From NCBI GenBank assembly GCA_929200295.1, contig CAKMZE010000053.1, positions 9,326 through 18,395 on the forward strand: a DNA stretch of 9,070 nt. Reading direction: 5' to 3'. Both the position numbers and the translations under genes were made by a program. Source of the stretch: an uncultured Alphaproteobacteria bacterium (GTDB lineage Bacteria > Pseudomonadota > Alphaproteobacteria > Rhodobacterales > Rhodobacteraceae). This document shows, one piece after another, positions 5,108 through 9,070 of the stretch (position 1 is its first letter; each line of letters begins with the position of its first letter). The notes under the pieces are model-generated. The model made no database searches, was not told the origin of the DNA, and saw nothing but the letters and a program-made list of their open reading frames with translations.

Positions 5108-5617
5108 ATGGCCGACTTTCCAACATTTTTTGATACAGATGCCTTGCTGAAATGCGCTGCAGGTGAACTGTTTGGCCCTGGTAATGCGCAGCTGCCTGCG
5201 CCGCCAATGCTGATGATGAGCCGGATCACAGATGTATCTGGGGATGGCGGGGCGCATGGAAAAGGCCACATCACGGCTGAGTTTGATATCACGCCAGATC
5301 TCTGGTTCTTTGAGTGTCATTTCCCAGGAAACCCGATCATGCCCGGGTGTCTTGGCCTCGATGGGCTTTGGCAATTGACGGGTTTCAACCTCGGATGGCG
5401 GGGATGGCAAGGGCGCGGATACGCGCTGGGCGTGGGTGAAGTCAAACTGACCGGCATGGTGCGCCCTGACCGCAAAATGCTGACCTATAAAATCGATTTC
5501 ACCAAAGCCATCCAAACCCGACGTCTGACCATGGGTGTTGCCGATGGTATTGTCGAGGCTGACGGTGAAATGATCTATCAAGTCAAAGACATGAAAGTCG
5601 CCTTGAGCGAAAGCTAA
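5108..5617 (+). CDS. fabA: 3-hydroxydecanoyl-ACP dehydratase/isomerase
   Basis: FabA dehydrates 3-hydroxyacyl-ACP in type II fatty acid synthesis. At C10 it also isomerises trans-2- to cis-3-decenoyl-ACP, the branch point of anaerobic unsaturated fatty acid synthesis. The 169-residue product is the usual family length. It carries the single hot-dog domain with catalytic His71 in FFECHFPGNPIMPGCLGLDG and Asp85 at the expected 14-residue distance. The GCLGLDG form is typical of FabA rather than FabZ. The ATG at 5108-5110 has a weak GAG site about 9 bases upstream. It is first of the plus-strand fab cluster, divergent from irr, with fabB 100 bases downstream. Regulation probably acts in the dyad-bearing gap before it, but no regulator can be named. 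Confidence 0.97.
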   Translation: MADFPTFFDTDALLKCAAGELFGPGNAQLPAPPMLMMSRITDVSGDGGAHGKGHITAEFDITPDLWFFECHFPGNPIMPGCLGLDGLWQLTGFNLGWRGWQGRGYALGVGEVKLTGMVRPDRKMLTYKIDFTKAIQTRRLTMGVADGIVEADGEMIYQVKDMKVALSES

Positions 5618-5717
5618 TGCGCTAAAAAATGCTGTCTCTCTTATAGCGATTGCGCCGCTCTTGCAGGGCAGGGGCTGTCTCGCTTAAAAGACATGTAAAC
5701 GAGAAAAAGGAAAACTC

Positions 5718-6950
5718 ATGCGTCGTGTCGTTGTCACAGGTCTCGGGATCGTCTCTCCTATTGGAAACAACGCGGATGAGGTGTTGGCGTCACTCAAGGC
5801 TGGCACATCTGGGATCGAAGCCAGCGCTGAGATGGCCGAACATGGGTTTCGCAGCCAAATCGCGGGCACGCTGAAAATTGATGTGGCAGATCATATTGAT
5901 AAACGCAGCCTGCGCTTTATGGGGCCAGGGGCTGCCTATGCGCATATCGCGATGCAGCAGGCGATTGCGGATGCTGGGCTAGAAGAGGGGCAAGTCATCA
6001 ACCCGATGACAGGTGTCATCGCAGGCTCTGGTGGGCCGTCCACCTCAGCCATGTTAGCGGCGCACACTGTGGTCAAAGACACAGGTGCCACAAAGCGTAT
6101 CGGCCCTTTTGCGGTGCCTAAAACCATGTCCTCAACCGTGAGCGCGAACCTTGCGACCGCGTTCAAAATCAAGGGGATGAATTTCTCGATCACCTCGGCC
6201 TGTTCGACATCGCTTCACTGTATTGGCATGGCCGCACAGCAAATCGCGCTTGGCTTGCAAGACACAATGTTTGCAGGCGGCGGCGAAGAGCTCGATTGGA
6301 CGCTGTCTTGCCTTTTCGATGCGATGGGGGCGATGTCATCTAAGTATAATGATACGCCAACAAAAGCGTCGCGTGCATTTGATGTGGGCCGTGATGGCTT
6401 TGTGATCGCAGGTGGCGGCGCCATGGTTGTTCTCGAAAGCCTCGAGACAGCGCAGAAACGCGGCGCTAAGATTTACGCAGAAGTCACCGGATTTTCAGCA
6501 ACGTCCGATGGCGCCGATATGGTCGCCCCATCCGGTGAGGGGGGCGAGCGCGCCATGCGCGGTGCATTGAATACACTGCCCGAAGGCCGCACAGTCAGCT
6601 ATATCAACGCCCATGGCACATCTACCCCTGTGGGCGATGTGGGCGAGATCGAAGCGGTGCGCCGCGTGTTTGGCGAAGGCAACACGCCACCCGTTTCCTC
6701 GACAAAATCAATGACAGGCCATTCCCAAGGGGCCACAGGCGCGTCAGAGGCCGTCTATTGTCTTTTGATGCTCGAGCATGATTTCATCGCCCCTTCGATT
6801 AATGTCGAAACACTTGATCCAGCACTTAACCCTGCCGAAATCGCCACACAATGTGTTGAAAACGCAGGTCTTGATACGGTGATGACCAACTCGTTCGGCT
6901 TTGGCGGCACAAACGGATCAATGCTGCTAAGCAAATTCCGCGCTGATTAG
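5718..6950 (+). CDS. fabB: 3-oxoacyl-ACP synthase I
   Basis: FabB elongates the cis-3-decenoyl-ACP made by FabA and other acyl-ACPs by condensation with malonyl-ACP, which commits carbon to unsaturated chains such as cis-vaccenate. The 410-residue protein has the two-lobed thiolase fold. Nucleophile Cys162 lies in TSACSTS, His299 in NAHGTSTPVGD and His335 in KSMTGHSQGATG, and the glycine-rich NSFGFGGTN is near the C-terminus. Its FabA partner and the absence of an adjacent acpP favour FabB over FabF. The ATG at 5718 is preceded by AAGGA (5707-5711) at 6-base spacing. The 100-base gap after fabA has no terminator, so cotranscription is likely. Confidence 0.96.
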   Translation: MRRVVVTGLGIVSPIGNNADEVLASLKAGTSGIEASAEMAEHGFRSQIAGTLKIDVADHIDKRSLRFMGPGAAYAHIAMQQAIADAGLEEGQVINPMTGVIAGSGGPSTSAMLAAHTVVKDTGATKRIGPFAVPKTMSSTVSANLATAFKIKGMNFSITSACSTSLHCIGMAAQQIALGLQDTMFAGGGEELDWTLSCLFDAMGAMSSKYNDTPTKASRAFDVGRDGFVIAGGGAMVVLESLETAQKRGAKIYAEVTGFSATSDGADMVAPSGEGGERAMRGALNTLPEGRTVSYINAHGTSTPVGDVGEIEAVRRVFGEGNTPPVSSTKSMTGHSQGATGASEAVYCLLMLEHDFIAPSINVETLDPALNPAEIATQCVENAGLDTVMTNSFGFGGTNGSMLLSKFRAD

Positions 6951-7011
6951 GGCGTTTGCTTTATGGGCTAGGCTCACCTAAGCTGACGATACCGGATATG
7001 TGAGCAAATAA

Positions 7012-8154
7012 ATGCCTGTTTTACCTGATTTTCGTCTCGAAACCCATTTCTCAAAATGGGAATTTAAAGCGCGATATCATTTAACGGCCTCAGACGTACA
7101 AAGCATGTCTTTGCAGGACCTTCTGGCGATGGCCACGGATGAAGAACGCGCTGCCTTTGAGGGCATGTGGTTAGGCTATACCGAAACCTACGGCGCCCCC
7201 GATTTGCGCCGCGCAATTGCAGCGACCTACGCAAGCCAAGACCCGGCAAATATCCTGTGTTTCGCAGGGGCAAGCGAAGGGATATTTGCCGCCAATCAGG
7301 TGATCCTTGAGCGCGATAGCCATGCGATTGTGATGACCCCCAATTACCAATCACATGAGGAATTGCCGCGCGCGATTTGCGAGGTCACTGGTGTGCCGCT
7401 CGACCCTAATGATAATTGGTCATTGGATATTGATCGCGTGGCGTCAGAAATCCGCCCCAATACGCGGCTTATCACGATCAATTTCCCACATAATCCAACA
7501 GGCGCGATCCTGCCCAAGGATCGCTATGATGCGCTCATTACGCTTTGTCGCAAGCACGGAGTTTATATCCTGCATGATGAGATTTTCCACGGGCTTGGCC
7601 CAACAGGAACCAGGCACCTCCCGTTTATCGCAGATGAATATGAAAAGGGGCTGTCGCTTGGCGTGATGTCAAAATCATATGGCTTGCCCGGACTACGGGT
7701 CGGTTGGGTCGCGTGCCAAGACAAAGATCTGCTCTCTCAGATGGAGCGAATGAAACATTACCTCTCCATTTGCAATGCGGGCCCCAGCGAGGAGCTAAGC
7801 AAAATCGCACTGCGCAACCGCGCCGCGATCCTTGCGCGCAATTGCGCGATTGTTGATGAAAACCTGCCCAAATGGGATGCGTTTTTTGCGGATTACCCCG
7901 ATCTTTTTGACTGGCAAGCCCCCGATGGGTCCTGCATGGCGTTCCCTCGCTACAAAGGCGCTGATGGGGTCGCGGCCTTTGCGCAATCGCTTGTTGAAAA
8001 AAGCGGTGTCTTGGTTTTGCCCAGCGAAATTTACACCTCAACCCTTGCACCCACACCAGATCATCACTTCCGTATCGGCTTGGGGCGTTTAGGCCTAGAC
8101 GAAGGGCTCGCGGCGATGCGGGCGCATATCGGGGCAAATCATCCTCACCTCTGA
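7012..8154 (+). CDS. PLP-dependent aminotransferase, class I/II fold
   Basis: This 380-residue fold-type I PLP enzyme has the expected order of residues. N161 is in FPHNPTG. D189, which pairs with the pyridine nitrogen, is in LHDEIFHG. Schiff-base Lys221 is in MSKSYGLPGLRVGW, and R354, likely binding the substrate carboxylate, is in FRIGLGR. The N-terminus (LPDFRLETHFSKWEF...LTASDVQSMS) is unlike aspartate aminotransferase; it faintly recalls enzymes annotated as capreomycidine-synthase-like, which is weak evidence. Substrate is unknown. It lies 61 bases after fabB and 57 bases before fabI, same strand, with no terminator in either gap and base use like its neighbours. Cotranscription with fatty-acid genes is likely. 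The ATG at 7012 has only a GAG about 8 bases upstream as ribosome site. Confidence 0.88.
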   Translation: MPVLPDFRLETHFSKWEFKARYHLTASDVQSMSLQDLLAMATDEERAAFEGMWLGYTETYGAPDLRRAIAATYASQDPANILCFAGASEGIFAANQVILERDSHAIVMTPNYQSHEELPRAICEVTGVPLDPNDNWSLDIDRVASEIRPNTRLITINFPHNPTGAILPKDRYDALITLCRKHGVYILHDEIFHGLGPTGTRHLPFIADEYEKGLSLGVMSKSYGLPGLRVGWVACQDKDLLSQMERMKHYLSICNAGPSEELSKIALRNRAAILARNCAIVDENLPKWDAFFADYPDLFDWQAPDGSCMAFPRYKGADGVAAFAQSLVEKSGVLVLPSEIYTSTLAPTPDHHFRIGLGRLGLDEGLAAMRAHIGANHPHL

Positions 8155-8211
8155 TCTTGACGGGCTGGCGCAAAGCCTTCAGTGAAAGCACAACAAAAGA
8201 AAGGCCTTAAG

Positions 8212-9000
8212 ATGACAATTTCGATGCAAGGCAAACGGGGTCTGGTGATGGGTGTCGCCAATGAACGCTCGATCGCTTGGGGCATTGCTAAGGCGATGGC
8301 AGACGCCGGGGCAGAGCTGGCCTTTACCCACCAAGGCGAGGCATTCGGCAAACGACTCGCACCACTCGCAGCCTCTGTCGGCTCAGATTTCATGGTTGAT
8401 GTTGATGTGACAGATGCGGCGTCAATGGACGCAGCCTTTGCCGGGATCAAAGACAAATGGGGTCAATTGGATTTTGTCGTGCATGCGATTGCCTATTCCG
8501 ACAAGGATGAATTAACGGGGCGGTTTATCAACACCAGTGCAGAGAATTTCCGCAATTCACTCACAATCTCTTGCTATAGCTTTATCGATGTGGCGCGCCG
8601 CGCGTCAGAGCTGATGCCAGATGGGGGATGTTTGTTGACATTAACCTATCAGGGCAGCAACCGCGTTACACCATTTTATAATGTGATGGGCGTGGCAAAG
8701 GCAGCGTTGGAATCCACAACACGCTATCTGGCAAATGATCTTGGCCCCCAAGGCATCCGCGTCAATGCAATCAGCCCCGGCCCGATGAAGACCCTCGCAG
8801 GGGCAGCCATCGGTGGCGCGCGTAAGACATATAAGCACACAGGTGCCAACGCGCCTTTAGGCGATAATGCCACGCTCGAGGCAGTGGGCGGCACAGCCGT
8901 ATATCTGGCCTCTGACGCAGGCAATTGCACCACCGGCGAAATTATCCGCGTGGACGGTGGCTTTCATGTTCTGGGAATGCCGCAGCCAGAACATCTTTAG
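8212..9000 (+). CDS. fabI: Enoyl-ACP reductase (NADH)
   Basis: FabI reduces trans-2-enoyl-ACP, the last step of each elongation cycle. The 262-residue SDR protein has the FabI-type N-terminus GLVMGVANERSIAWGIAK. The active-site set is Y146, Y156 and K163 (Y-x6-K), at the same numbers as in E. coli FabI, followed by RVNAISPGPMKTLAG and the closing GEIIRVDGGFHVLGM. I start at ATG 8212 because AAGG (8201-8204) is 7 bases upstream and the homology fits. An in-frame GTG at 8182 would add ten poorly conserved residues. The position matching E. coli Gly93, which contacts triclosan, is Ala94 here. It is last of the fab cluster; the next visible structure is a GC-rich palindrome. Confidence 0.96.
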   Translation: MTISMQGKRGLVMGVANERSIAWGIAKAMADAGAELAFTHQGEAFGKRLAPLAASVGSDFMVDVDVTDAASMDAAFAGIKDKWGQLDFVVHAIAYSDKDELTGRFINTSAENFRNSLTISCYSFIDVARRASELMPDGGCLLTLTYQGSNRVTPFYNVMGVAKAALESTTRYLANDLGPQGIRVNAISPGPMKTLAGAAIGGARKTYKHTGANAPLGDNATLEAVGGTAVYLASDAGNCTTGEIIRVDGGFHVLGMPQPEHL

Positions 9001-9028
9001 CAGACCCTCTTCTTGCATTCTTAGGTTT

Positions 9029-9070
9029 AGAAATATCCCGGGGGTCTGGGGGCTGGCCCCCAGGGGTGGT
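9029..9070. repeat. GC-rich palindromic intergenic repeat (cut by window end)
   Basis: Starting 29 bases after the fabI stop, an AGAAATATCCCGGGGG-type sequence leads into a perfect 7-bp hairpin, CTGGGGG (9046-9052) and CCCCCAG (9057-9063) with a 4-base loop. The layout matches a dispersed intergenic element I recall from many Rhodobacteraceae genomes, usually just past gene ends. No T tract follows within the window, so it is not a standard intrinsic terminator, though it could slow polymerase or protect the mRNA end. Confidence 0.55.

Noticed and set aside
5000..5581. 193-codon minus-strand frame over fabA
   Set aside because: Antisense to a certain fabA with catalytic residues; no recognisable domain.
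5618..5717. Separate fabB promoter in the fabA-fabB gap
   Set aside because: TTGCAG and CTTAAA lie 16 bases apart but the -10 match is poor; cotranscription explains the gap adequately.
7625..8191. 188-codon minus-strand frame over the aminotransferase
   Set aside because: Arg/Pro-rich low-complexity reading typical of a shadow; the sense strand carries a complete PLP enzyme.
8201..8208. AAGGCCTT palindrome before fabI
   Set aside because: It contains the ribosome site of fabI, and an 8-bp palindrome is expected by chance.
1..9070. CRISPR arrays, defence islands, tRNA or rRNA genes, insertion-sequence ends
   Set aside because: No spaced direct-repeat array, cloverleaf, rRNA core sequence or terminal inverted repeats with target duplications were seen.

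Overview
The window looks like chromosomal DNA of an alphaproteobacterium, most likely Rhodobacteraceae (Roseobacter group) with moderate GC. The pointers are a Fur-family regulator of the Irr type next to fabA, the fabA-fabB-fabI set, miaB and phoH close together, and protein sequences that read like roseobacter orthologues. No searches were run; identifications are by eye from motifs and recalled family sequences.

Layout. Positions 1-2904 run on the minus strand. In transcription order they hold miaB (tRNA methylthiotransferase), an OmpA-family protein and a small lipoprotein that share a 32-residue two-cysteine module, a strong terminator, and the start of phoH, which leaves the window at position 1. 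phoH starts behind a possible five-codon leader. A plus-strand gene (3007-3885) encodes a GT-A-like protein of unknown function with an eroded DxD motif. It converges, with a 2-base gap, on a minus-strand gene (3888-4445). That gene encodes a protein like a REP-associated tyrosine transposase (RAYT) in which the HUH histidines and the catalytic tyrosine are all replaced.

From 4528 to 9000 the window holds irr (minus) divergent from a plus-strand fatty-acid cluster: fabA, fabB, a PLP aminotransferase and fabI. FabA and FabB branch and elongate the unsaturated acyl chain, and FabI reduces enoyl-ACP to close each cycle. The aminotransferase has no evident place in that pathway. The 142-base irr-fabA gap carries two dyads and an irr promoter so close to the ATG that irr may be leaderless. 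A GC-rich palindrome resembling a dispersed Rhodobacteraceae intergenic repeat follows fabI and is cut by the window end.

The best candidates for something undescribed are the paired two-cysteine envelope module, the intact but catalytically dead RAYT-like gene, and the GT-A-like protein. The rest is ordinary housekeeping sequence. No rRNA, tRNA, CRISPR array or intact insertion sequence was seen, and no gene-free stretch exceeds about 210 bases.
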